DNA of 64,000 nucleotides from Cedecea lapagei (GTDB lineage Bacteria; Pseudomonadota; Gammaproteobacteria; Enterobacterales; Enterobacteriaceae): assembly GCF_900635955.1 (NCBI RefSeq), contig NZ_LR134201.1:806001-870000 (forward strand), read 5' to 3'. Of the stretch, positions 33,778 through 41,660 are shown one piece after another. Below the pieces are notes generated by a model. The model did no database searches. It was not told the origin of the DNA and was given only the letters and a program-made list of their open reading frames with translations. Both the position numbers and the translations under genes were made by a program. How positions within the stretch are numbered: the first letter of the stretch is position 1; the number at the start of each line of letters is the position of its first letter.

Positions 33778-34239
33778 TTGGTTAATTTGTCGCTAACAGA
33801 TCTGGATATTTACCCCGCTTCCCCCGATGATGCGCAGATGCTGGCTGATATACGCGTTGAGTCAATGCGGCCCAGCCTGGAAGCGCTGAACAGGTTTGAT
33901 CCCGTCAGAGCGCGAGATCGTTTTCTCTCTACATTCGAGGAAAATGATACCTTCATCCTTTCCCTGGGGAATGATATTGCGGGTTTCTACGTGCTCAGAA
34001 CCTACCCTGAATATTTCTATCTGGATCACTTCTACATTAAAAACCAATTTCAGGGGAAAGGAATCGGAAGCCTTGTGATGAAAGACCTGCAGGCACAGGC
34101 CAGCGCTTCGGCGAAGCCCATCCGATTGATAGCCCTAAAAGAAAGCCCAGCTAATGCATTTTATCTCTCTCAGGGTTTTGTTTTTGAGCGTGAGGAGGGG
34201 GTTGATAGGCATTATTTTTGGGGGCAGGAAGGTCTCTAG
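33778..34239 (+). CDS. GNAT-family N-acetyltransferase
   Basis: A GNAT enzyme of about 153 residues with the acetyl-CoA loop QFQGKGIGSL and the C-terminal ANAFYLSQGFVFERE strand-helix. The segment RVESMRPSLEALNRFDPVRARDRFL is typical of a group of uncharacterised enterobacterial acetyltransferases. No ATG start is available: TTG at 33778 has AGGTG seven bases upstream; TTG at 33757 is the alternative. DNA composition starts to shift to AT-rich just after this gene. Confidence 0.72.
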   Translation: MVNLSLTDLDIYPASPDDAQMLADIRVESMRPSLEALNRFDPVRARDRFLSTFEENDTFILSLGNDIAGFYVLRTYPEYFYLDHFYIKNQFQGKGIGSLVMKDLQAQASASAKPIRLIALKESPANAFYLSQGFVFEREEGVDRHYFWGQEGL

Positions 34240-34346
34240 AAGTGGATGGTTCGTTTTACAGGGATACTTACAATACGAGCGCGCGCAAACTTTTATTTGT
34301 AGAGTTACTGCAGTACTATTAGGTAAAAATAAAATGGATTAATCTT

Positions 34347-35078
34347 ATGTATAAATACTGGGTTTTATGGGGTTCGCTCTTTGTGCTCCTCGTAGTGTTT
34401 ATGGGCTGTGTTCCATTCGAACCATTTCAAAAATGGTGGTTCACACTAAACTTCATGGCTAATGTTGGTATCATCAGAGCCATACTTTCTGTCATTATAT
34501 TATGTTTGGTTGTATATATCCTTTTTGTTGGTTTAATGCATCAGCGGTATTCATTACGTGTAGAGCAATTGAGTTTCGGAGGGGTGAATATACTTCTCAA
34601 TAAATCAGACTTGTTGTTTAGGAAAGGCATAAAAAATTATTTGGACACAAAGCGAACCTTGTTCAAGGTTGTGCCAGAGTATGATGCCTTTGATGAAGTT
34701 TTGAATTCTTATTATGAATGTTATAAATTCGTACGCGATGAAATGAAATTGTTAGATGTAAAGAAAAAACGAGATAAAAAACTTTATGATCTTTCAAACG
34801 AAATTCTTCGTGCCCTTAATGATTTTCTGACAAAATATCAGAATAATTATCGAAGATGGCATAAGTATGTGTCTGAAAAAGACAGTGTTCTAACGAAAGG
34901 CAAGGATGCGAATGGTAATTTAATATCCCTTTCATATCACTTAACACCAATTGGTATTATTCAATCTCATTATTATCATTTTACAAATATTTCAGAGGGC
35001 TTTGAGGAGGTTAATAAATTCTTTAATGAGAAAATTGTTGGCGAGTTTGATATTAATATAAAAAAATGGAGTGAGTAA
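34347..35078 (+). CDS. Two-helix membrane protein, partner of a TIR-like protein (unrecognised)
   Basis: A 243-residue protein with two membrane helices (about residues 5-22 and 42-65) in the first third and a cytosolic, Lys/Asp/Tyr-rich mostly helical remainder (about 70-243) with no motif I recognise: no Macro, SIR2, nuclease or kinase signature. Its TAA stop overlaps the ATG of the TIR-like gene by one base (TAATG, 35076-35080), so the two are co-translated. By analogy with TIR-based immune systems with a membrane-anchored effector, it could be the effector, but this is inference only. Confidence 0.7.
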   Translation: MYKYWVLWGSLFVLLVVFMGCVPFEPFQKWWFTLNFMANVGIIRAILSVIILCLVVYILFVGLMHQRYSLRVEQLSFGGVNILLNKSDLLFRKGIKNYLDTKRTLFKVVPEYDAFDEVLNSYYECYKFVRDEMKLLDVKKKRDKKLYDLSNEILRALNDFLTKYQNNYRRWHKYVSEKDSVLTKGKDANGNLISLSYHLTPIGIIQSHYYHFTNISEGFEEVNKFFNEKIVGEFDINIKKWSE

Positions 35079-35692
35079 TGCATAAAACTTTTCTAAGCTA
35101 CCATCATGCCAATGAGCAAGATCTTAAAGATGAGATCATTGAAGTTTTTGGTGGTGAATCATTTATAGATAAATCCGTGAGTGATGGAGACATTAGCGTT
35201 GACGTTAGTGATGATTACATCATGAGAACAATTAGAGAAGATTACCTCGAAGATACCACAGTTACTGTAGTATTGATTGGGCGTGAGACCGCACAGCGGC
35301 CTTTCGTTAATTCTGAGATCCAAGCATCTTTATGGGGAGATAATCCTGCAGGGTTGATTGGTGTTGTTCGGGATGAACTTTGGGATGAAGTTTTTACTCA
35401 AGTTACATGTTCAAATGCTGATTGTAATTGCGGGATTAATTTGAGAAGAATCTCATCGGGTTATTATGAATATCTTCCCTATTTAATTAAAGCGAACCAT
35501 AAAATGCAAAAAACTGTTCCTCATTATACAGATGAAGAGGTTTATTGCTCAATTGTTAAATATTCAAATTTCATTTCGGATTGCGAAGGGTATATTAATG
35601 CTGCTTTTAAAAAGCGCTCAATTATGGAACCTGCCTTAAAAAGAAATTCTACTGATACTCCAGCGATCAGGGCGAAGCCAAAATTGTGGTGA
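35078..35692 (+). CDS. TIR-like (ThsB/MTH538-type) protein of a two-gene operon
   Basis: A 204-residue protein. The first 110 residues have the TIR-like pattern: strand KTFLSYHH, a DKS-V-x-D loop, the RTIREDYLEDTTVTVVLIG strand and FVNSEI with Glu80 at the position of the catalytic glutamate, then GLIGVV. This is the PF08937 (DUF1863) fold to which ThsB of the Thoeris defence system belongs; such proteins make signalling molecules from NAD. A cysteine cluster (TCSNADCNCG) and an uncharacterised C-terminal part follow. It is overlapped by the membrane-protein gene upstream. Defence role is inferred. Confidence 0.75.
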   Translation: MHKTFLSYHHANEQDLKDEIIEVFGGESFIDKSVSDGDISVDVSDDYIMRTIREDYLEDTTVTVVLIGRETAQRPFVNSEIQASLWGDNPAGLIGVVRDELWDEVFTQVTCSNADCNCGINLRRISSGYYEYLPYLIKANHKMQKTVPHYTDEEVYCSIVKYSNFISDCEGYINAAFKKRSIMEPALKRNSTDTPAIRAKPKLW

Positions 35693-36243
35693 TAAAATAT
35701 GTGGCTGCCTTGTTCTTTGCACAAGACAGCCTTATTTTATAAGGTGTATTTATCGAGTTTTATTATTTATTCATCTGACCAGTGATTTAACTCCCCTAAC
35801 CTTTTTTGTAAAGGGATTAATTCATTACGCACAAAAACATTGCTAGCCTTCTCTACATCTCAAAAGCCCCCAACATTACTCGGCATAATCCCCCTCATCT
35901 ACGACGGAACGCGGTGCGCTGCCATCATGTCATCCTGTAAGCACATCTGTTTTAGTTCCACGCACTTTTTGAGAGTTCCGGTTTTTCAGCCATCAGCCAG
36001 CGCTCTGTAATTTCCCTTGCTTCATTGAGCGTCCTGAACAGGTAAAAATCCAAGATTTCTGTCAGGTATGTCCGGTTAAACCGTTCTATGAAAGCATTTT
36101 GTGTATCCTTACCCGGATTAATAAATTCGAGCTGTACGCTATGTTCTTCGGCCTATTGTGCCAGCGCCAGTGAGACTCTGTGGGACCCCAAAAGGGCCCA
36201 TAACCACTAGCTTCTAGCAATTCTCAATAGACAACAACAGACA
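35693..36243. other. Region between the TIR-like gene and the ssrA terminator
   Basis: The first 180 bases are AT-rich and empty. From 35952 to about 36190 lies a decayed IS3-family transposase piece on the minus strand. The last 50 bases lead to the ssrA terminator. No tRNA, attL/attR copy of the ssrA end or integrase gene is visible. Confidence 0.6.
35952..36190 (-). pseudogene. IS3-family transposase (OrfB) fragment with a nonsense codon
   Basis: Translated on the minus strand it gives QLEFINPGKDTQNAFIERFN and YLFRTLNEAREITERWLM, the C-terminal DDE-domain part of an IS3-family transposase. Just before this is LALAQ*AEEH, where relatives have a tryptophan, so TGG has become TAG. Further upstream the frame shifts. 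The element is a relic with no ends visible. It shows past insertion next to ssrA. Confidence 0.8.
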
Positions 36244-36277
36244 CAAAAAAGCCCGCATAACTTTCGCCATGCGGGCT
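36244..36277 (-). terminator. Rho-independent terminator of ssrA
   Basis: On the minus strand AGCCCGCAT, loop GGCGAAAGTT, ATGCGGGCT, then TTTTTTGTG. It lies about 45 bases past the CCA end of the tmRNA. Confidence 0.9.
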
Positions 36278-36322
36278 TTCAGGACTTCGTATCGGGCTCT
36301 GGTAACCGTCAACAAAGGATTT

Positions 36323-36686
36323 TGGTGGAGCTGGCGGGAGTTGAACCCGCGTCCGAAATTTCTACATCCTCGGTACTACATGCTTAGTCAGTCTTTACAT
36401 TCGCCGGGCAACTGCGGACAGACACGCCATTACCAAACTATCCTGATTAGTTTTAATGCTTCAACCCCAGGCAAGGCATCCACACGATCTCTTTTGGGTT
36501 TGACCTCTCTTTGATCCCCGTCTTAAGAGCGGAAGCTAGGGAGAGAGGGCTCAGAGCAGGTTATTAAGCTGCTAAAGCGTAGTTTTCGTCGTTTGCGACT
36601 ATTTTTTTGCGGCTTTTTACGAGGCCAACCGCCCCTCGGCATGCACCTTGGGTTTCGCAAATCCCGTCGAATCCAGAATCAGCCCC
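36323..36686 (-). ncRNA. ssrA: tmRNA
   Basis: A 364-nt transfer-messenger RNA nearly identical to that of E. coli. The 5' end GGGGCTGATTCTGG starts at 36686 and the 3' end with the tRNA-like TTCAACTCCCG arm and encoded CCA is at 36323. The open frame encodes the tag ANDENYALAA followed by TAATAA (36561-36596). tmRNA with SmpB rescues stalled ribosomes and tags the product for degradation. smpB, adjacent in E. coli, is here 20 kb away because the bap locus lies between. The 3' end is a common integration target. Confidence 0.98.
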
Positions 36687-36803
36687 AATGTGTACCGGAG
36701 AGTATAACAGATTTATTACGCGCGTGACCAGCCGTCTAAAGAGAAATCCCGCCGGGGGCCGTTTGTACAAAATTCCTTCAGCACCAGCGGGATAGAGGGG
36801 CAA

Positions 36804-37994
36804 TTAACGTTCGCGCAGCGCCTCGCGGGCGCGGTTGAACGGCTTAATCAGGTACTCAACGATGGTTTTCTGCCCGGTTTTAATGTCCACGGTGGCCACC
36901 ATCCCCGGTGAGATGGAGAAGTGGTGGCCCGCTTTGTTCACCAGGTAGTCCTGGTTGGTGCGGATAAACACCCGGTAATAAACAATCTCCGGCTTCACCT
37001 TGTCCTGAATGGTGTCCGGGGAGATGGTTTCCACGGTGCCTTCCAGCCCGCCATAAATGGCGTAATCGTAGGCGGTGATTTTCACCAGCGCGCGCTGGCC
37101 GGGGTGGATAAAGGCGATGTCGCGAGGGGAGAGCCGCGCCTCAATCAGCAGATGATCGTCCACCGGCACAATCTCCATCATCTCGCCGTTCGGCGGAATA
37201 ACGCCGCCGATGGTGGTCACCTGGATATTCTTCACGATGCCGCGCACCGGCGAGCGCACGGTCATACGGGTCACCGAATCTTCACGCCCTTTGATAATGG
37301 CCGAGAGCATGTCCACTTCGGCATTGGCTTTCGACAGCGCCTCGCGGGCCTGCACGTAGTACTGCGAACGCAGGTCGGTGATCCTTAAGCCGAGATCGCT
37401 TTTCTGCCGCTGCAGGCGCAGCACTTCCACGTGGCTCGCCGCGCCGCTTTTCACCAGCCGCTGGGTGATATCCAGCTCTTTATTGACCGACACAAGCGCG
37501 TCACGCAGTTCGGATTCGGAGTCGCTAAGCTGCGCCCGGCGGGATTTATACAGCCGGGTTTCGGAGGCGATAAGATCCGGCCATGCTTTGAGCGATTCCG
37601 GGAACTTCAGCGGCTGGTCGTTCACCTCAGCGTAAAGCCGGGCGCTGGAGGCGAGGGAGGCGCGGTAGCGAGCCGCGCTTTCGCCCACGTTGGACTCGGA
37701 GCGGGTTGGGTCGAGGCGGGCCACAATTTGCCCGGCCTGCACTTTATCGCCCTCATGAACCAGCAGCTCGGTGACTATCCCGCCGTCCAGCGACTGCAGG
37801 ATCTGCTCGCGGGAGCTGGGCACCACTTTGCCGGTGCCGGTAGAGACTTCATCCAGCGTGCCGAACCACGCCCAGACGCCAAACAGAGCAAACAGCAGCG
37901 TGATGAGCAGGATAATGCGGCTCGCCCCGGAAAATTCGCTTTCGCGCTGGATGTCCGGGTCTTCCATGGTGACGTCATGCTGACTGGTTTTCAT
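36804..37994 (-). CDS. bapD: HlyD-family adaptor of the BapA type I secretion system
   Basis: A 396-residue membrane fusion protein. One membrane helix (about residues 26-46), a lipoyl half-motif (LVHEGDKVQAGQIVARLD), a long coiled hairpin (about 115-265) and the C-terminal beta-barrel/HlyD domain (RSPVRGIVKN; GQRALVKITAYDYAIYGG). It links the ABC protein to the TolC-like channel. ATG at 37992-37994 overlaps the end of the ABC gene by 20 bases. The tail VEYLIKPFNRAREALRER is the typical LapC/BapD end. Confidence 0.92.
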   Translation of the reverse strand: MKTSQHDVTMEDPDIQRESEFSGASRIILLITLLFALFGVWAWFGTLDEVSTGTGKVVPSSREQILQSLDGGIVTELLVHEGDKVQAGQIVARLDPTRSESNVGESAARYRASLASSARLYAEVNDQPLKFPESLKAWPDLIASETRLYKSRRAQLSDSESELRDALVSVNKELDITQRLVKSGAASHVEVLRLQRQKSDLGLRITDLRSQYYVQAREALSKANAEVDMLSAIIKGREDSVTRMTVRSPVRGIVKNIQVTTIGGVIPPNGEMMEIVPVDDHLLIEARLSPRDIAFIHPGQRALVKITAYDYAIYGGLEGTVETISPDTIQDKVKPEIVYYRVFIRTNQDYLVNKAGHHFSISPGMVATVDIKTGQKTIVEYLIKPFNRAREALRER

Positions 37995-40176
37995 TGTTCC
38001 ACTCCCGCGGTGGTGTCTGGGCGGCGGCCGGTGCCTGAGCCGGTCTTGCGGCGCCGAGCGCCTGAGCCTTAGGGGCATCCATCACAAGCTGGCCATCTTT
38101 CAGCACCAGCACGCGTTCGACCAGCTCGAGCACCGGCACGCGGTGGGTAGCGACCACCAGCGTACGGTGCCCAAGCCATTGGTTAAGCCGCTGAATAAAT
38201 TCGCGTTCGGTGTGGTCGTCCAGCGAGGCGGTGGGTTCATCGAGCAGCACGATGTTGGGCGAGCGAAGCAGCATACGCGCCAGCAGGATCGACTGACGCT
38301 GGCCGCCGGAAAGCCCGTTGCCACCTTCCATGATCGGGTGATCGAGCCCCTTCGGCAGATGCTTAACAAAGTTGCTCGCGCCGCTGACTTCCAGCACCTC
38401 GAAGATCGCATCGTCGCTGGCGTGCGGAGCGCCGAGGGTGAGGTTTTCTCTTAGCGTACCGTAGAACAATCGGGCGTTCTGGCTCAGGAAGCCAATATTA
38501 CGACGCAGATCCGCCATGTCGATTTGTGACATAGCGAGATCGTCGAGCCTGGCTTCGCCGCTGGCCAGATCGACGCCGCCGGCGAGCGCCTGCAGCAGCG
38601 TGGATTTACCCGCGCCGTTACGCCCGAGCACGGCAATGCGTTCGCCCCGCTGGATCTCAAGGCGGGCGATGCGCAGCGGAATGCGCGGATCCTCGCTGTG
38701 ATATTTGAACTGCGCGCTTTCAAACAGGTAGTGCCCGTGGAAGATGTCCTTGTGGATGAGGTTTTCATCGCGCTGGGTTTCCACCGGCAGCTGCATAATG
38801 CTGTCCAGCCCCTGCTTGGCGGCTTTTACCTGCTGCCAGCGGGCAAGCACGCCGCACAGGTTCGCCATCGGGGCAATCATCCTTGAGGCCAGCATTGAGG
38901 CGGCAACCATCGCCCCGGTAGTCATTTCGCCTTCGATAACCAGCGGCGCGCCGAACAGAACCACGATGACGAACACCAGGCTCTGAATGGTGATGCCCCA
39001 GCTGATCAACCCCTGGGTCAGTTCACGGGTTTTCAGGCCAGATTCAGCGGTAATGCGGATGTAGCTGTTCCACTGCTGGAGGAAGCGGTTCTCCGCCTGC
39101 ATCAGCTTAATGTCCTCCAGCCCCTGGACGCTTTCCACCAGCACGGCGTTGCGCAGGGTGGATTCATGGGCAGCCTGGTTGGCCAGCGTGGCGAGCTTCT
39201 TCTGCAGCAGCAGGCCGGGAAGCACCATCACAATGGCTGCTACCGGGGCGATCCACGCCAGCTGCGGCGCGATGATCGCCAGCACGCCGACAAACAGCAG
39301 GAAGAACGGCAGATCGACGATCGTGGAGATGGTCGAGGAGGTGATCATCTCGCGGATCTGCTCCAGCTCGCGCAGCTGAGAAATAAAGCTGCCGGTGGAG
39401 CGCGGTACGGCGCTGTTGCGCAGGCGCAGAGCGTGGCTGAATACGCGATCGGAAATACGCATATCGGCCCGTTTACCCAGCACGTCCATGATGTTGCTTC
39501 GCGTGACTTTAAGAATGAAGCCGAACACCACGGCGATCAGCACGCCGGTCGCCAGCACGTAGAGCGTCGGGTATGACTGGGCAGGGATCACCCGGTCGTA
39601 CACCTGCATTGAGAACAGGATCCCGGCCAGCGACAGCACGTTCACCCAGAAGGCCGCCAGCATTACCGGGCCGTAAGGACGAACGTCGAGCATAATCAGC
39701 TCTTTCATCCAGTCCGGGCTGAAGCGTGAGATGTAGGCGTCGACGCGGCTGTCTTTCAGGGCAGAGAGTGGACGCAGGGCGGCCACAAAGCGGATCTCCG
39801 GCAGCAGCTTGCTGAGCGACTGACGGTTGGTGTGGCGTTCGTCGTCGAAGTAGCAGATGTCTACGGTGTCTTCGCCGTCAAACTGCTCGATCACCGCGGT
39901 CTGGCCGTTGGCCAGGTCCACCACCACCGGCAGCCGCCACTGAGATATCGCTTTTTCGGTGATGCCGAGAGGGTGGAAAGAGAGCCCGGCCTGGCGCGAA
40001 AGCTGGGTCAGCGCGGCAACTTTGGTTTTATCTTTGAACCAGGGCGCGTTGGCCTGAATGGTGCCGGGCGAGCAAACCACGCGGTAATGCCCGGCAACAT
40101 GGCTTATGGCGTGGGCCCACTGGGCAAGGGCCTGCTCGCTTAAAAATTCCCCGGCGGGAGGGGCTGTCTGGCTCAT
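37975..40176 (-). CDS. bapC: ABC exporter of the BapA type I secretion system
   Basis: A 733-residue LapB/LssB-type exporter. The N-terminal 130 residues are a C39 peptidase-like domain that lacks the catalytic cysteine, so it binds substrate but does not cut. Six membrane helices follow (about 165-460). The ATPase domain has Walker A GRNGAGKST, signature LSGGQRQ and Walker B NIVLLDEPTA. It powers export of the adhesin. Its start overlaps the stop of the TolC-like gene by 4 bases. Confidence 0.93.
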   Translation of the reverse strand: MSQTAPPAGEFLSEQALAQWAHAISHVAGHYRVVCSPGTIQANAPWFKDKTKVAALTQLSRQAGLSFHPLGITEKAISQWRLPVVVDLANGQTAVIEQFDGEDTVDICYFDDERHTNRQSLSKLLPEIRFVAALRPLSALKDSRVDAYISRFSPDWMKELIMLDVRPYGPVMLAAFWVNVLSLAGILFSMQVYDRVIPAQSYPTLYVLATGVLIAVVFGFILKVTRSNIMDVLGKRADMRISDRVFSHALRLRNSAVPRSTGSFISQLRELEQIREMITSSTISTIVDLPFFLLFVGVLAIIAPQLAWIAPVAAIVMVLPGLLLQKKLATLANQAAHESTLRNAVLVESVQGLEDIKLMQAENRFLQQWNSYIRITAESGLKTRELTQGLISWGITIQSLVFVIVVLFGAPLVIEGEMTTGAMVAASMLASRMIAPMANLCGVLARWQQVKAAKQGLDSIMQLPVETQRDENLIHKDIFHGHYLFESAQFKYHSEDPRIPLRIARLEIQRGERIAVLGRNGAGKSTLLQALAGGVDLASGEARLDDLAMSQIDMADLRRNIGFLSQNARLFYGTLRENLTLGAPHASDDAIFEVLEVSGASNFVKHLPKGLDHPIMEGGNGLSGGQRQSILLARMLLRSPNIVLLDEPTASLDDHTEREFIQRLNQWLGHRTLVVATHRVPVLELVERVLVLKDGQLVMDAPKAQALGAARPAQAPAAAQTPPREWNNENQSA

Positions 40177-41579
40177 GGCTGAATCTCCAGTGACTGGATG
40201 TTGCGGTGTTCCAGACCAAATGCGTTGCGTAATCTGCCGGTGTTGTACAGGCAGTTAAGCTGCAGTTGATGGAGCTGGCTCAGCGTTTGTTGCTGGGCAA
40301 AGCGCGCCTGGAAAACTTCCTGCTCGGCGTTCAGCACGTCCAGCAGCGGGCGCGAACCCAGGTCGAGGTACTGCTGTTGATAAAGCTCGCGGGTGCGGGA
40401 GCTTAACTGCTCCTGGCGCTGCAGAACCTGGAGCGCGGTGGCCAGGCTTAGCGCCTGGCTGCGGGATTCCAGCAGTTTCTGGCGAACGTCGAGGCGAACC
40501 CTGTCAACGCCCGACTGCGCGGCTTCAAGCGCATGGCTGGCGGCATTGCGCCTGGCGGTCAGGCCGCCGCCCTGGTAAATCGGCATTTCGACGCGGATGT
40601 ACGCCGAATATTGCGTGCGGTTCAGCACTTCGCTGCCGGAGTATTTGTCGTTCAAATAATGCTGAACGGACGGCTCCAGCGAGATGGTCGGCGTCATCTG
40701 GGCGTTCGCGTAGTCGAGGTTCGCCTGCGCGACGTTGGACTGCGCCCAGGCCGCGAGCACGGCAGGCACCAGCCGGTCATCTGGCTTTGCTACATCGCAG
40801 CTGCTGTTCAGCTTCTGGGGGAAGTCGCTGCTGATTTTGTTGAGGCTGGTCCAGCCAAGCTGGCTCATCAGCGTTGCCTGGGTGCTGTCCAGATTTGACT
40901 GGTACTGGATCAGCTGCGAGCGGGCGGATTCGATACGCGCGTCGGTTTGCACCACGTCGGACATCGAGGTTGCCCCTTCGTCGTTACGCTGCTGGGTCAG
41001 GCGGCCGATAGCCGAGAGCGCGTCCAGCTGCTCTTTGGCGATGTCGACCATTTGTTGCCAGAGCTGTACCTGCACCATCGCTACGGCGGTTGCATGCCCG
41101 ACGGTATCGATGCTCACCAGAACGTTGGCCTGAGCCTGAGCTTCTCCGGCGGTTTCGGCGCGCACCTGGCTTGCGACTTTGCCGAAGTCATACAGCATCT
41201 GGGAGAGGGAAAGCACCAGCGACGGGCTGTAGCCGCTGTTTGTGTAGGTATTGGTGTAACCGTTGTTCACGCCGGCGCTGATCTGCGGGTAGTACTTAGA
41301 TTTGGCGACGTTGATCTGTTCGGACTGGCCGTAGAGTTTACCGATAGCTTCGCGGATGCTGGGGTGCCAGGTGACCGAGCGGTTGACCGCATCGTTCAGG
41401 GTTAAGGTTCCGGGCGCAGGGGCATTGAGCGGGAGGGCGGTTGAGCCATCGAGTGAGGGGAGCTCTTGTTGCTGAGCGAGGCCCTGAGTCGTAATAGAAG
41501 CAGGCGTGTCGTCGGCCCAGGCCTGAAGTGAAAACAGACCGCAAGCCAGCCATAACGCAACAGGCTGTAATTTTCCCAT
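40173..41579 (-). CDS. bapB: TolC-like outer-membrane channel of the BapA type I secretion system
   Basis: A 468-residue outer-membrane factor. A signal peptide of about 22 residues ends at AWA; two OEP repeats with the helical-barrel pattern follow (AVNRSVTWHPSIREA; LDYANAQMTPTISLEPSVQHY; TRTQYSAYIRVEMPIYQGGG). It forms the trimeric exit channel for the giant adhesin and is the LapE/BapB member of the set. It starts 81 bases after the adhesin stop. Confidence 0.91.
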   Translation of the reverse strand: MGKLQPVALWLACGLFSLQAWADDTPASITTQGLAQQQELPSLDGSTALPLNAPAPGTLTLNDAVNRSVTWHPSIREAIGKLYGQSEQINVAKSKYYPQISAGVNNGYTNTYTNSGYSPSLVLSLSQMLYDFGKVASQVRAETAGEAQAQANVLVSIDTVGHATAVAMVQVQLWQQMVDIAKEQLDALSAIGRLTQQRNDEGATSMSDVVQTDARIESARSQLIQYQSNLDSTQATLMSQLGWTSLNKISSDFPQKLNSSCDVAKPDDRLVPAVLAAWAQSNVAQANLDYANAQMTPTISLEPSVQHYLNDKYSGSEVLNRTQYSAYIRVEMPIYQGGGLTARRNAASHALEAAQSGVDRVRLDVRQKLLESRSQALSLATALQVLQRQEQLSSRTRELYQQQYLDLGSRPLLDVLNAEQEVFQARFAQQQTLSQLHQLQLNCLYNTGRLRNAFGLEHRNIQSLEIQP

Positions 41580-41660
41580 GTTTTTTCCCTAATAAATGGC
41601 ACTGCGTTTCTCTCTTATTCCCCGGGCGTCTGCGCGCCCGGGGCTTTTTCGCTTGTACTA

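Larger units (their letters stand above)
34240..35693 (+). mobile_element. AT-rich horizontally acquired module next to ssrA
   Basis: From about 34250 to 35870 the DNA is much richer in A and T than the flanks, with AAA/AAT/TTT codons dominating the two genes inside, unlike the GC-leaning backbone. It is bounded by a GNAT gene on the left and an IS3-family transposase remnant and ssrA on the right. This is the pattern of a defence or cargo island acquired at the tmRNA integration site. Exact ends are not seen. Confidence 0.55.

Noticed and set aside
34347..35078. Type II Thoeris ThsA (membrane plus Macro)
   Set aside because: The cytosolic part has no glycine-rich ADP-ribose loop as expected of a Macro domain, so I do not name the operon Thoeris.
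35693..36322. Integrase or attachment-site duplication next to ssrA
   Set aside because: No tyrosine recombinase motif and no second copy of the ssrA 3' end is visible in the window.
36269..36514. 81-codon plus-strand frame across ssrA
   Set aside because: It runs antisense to the tmRNA, whose structure and tag are unmistakable.
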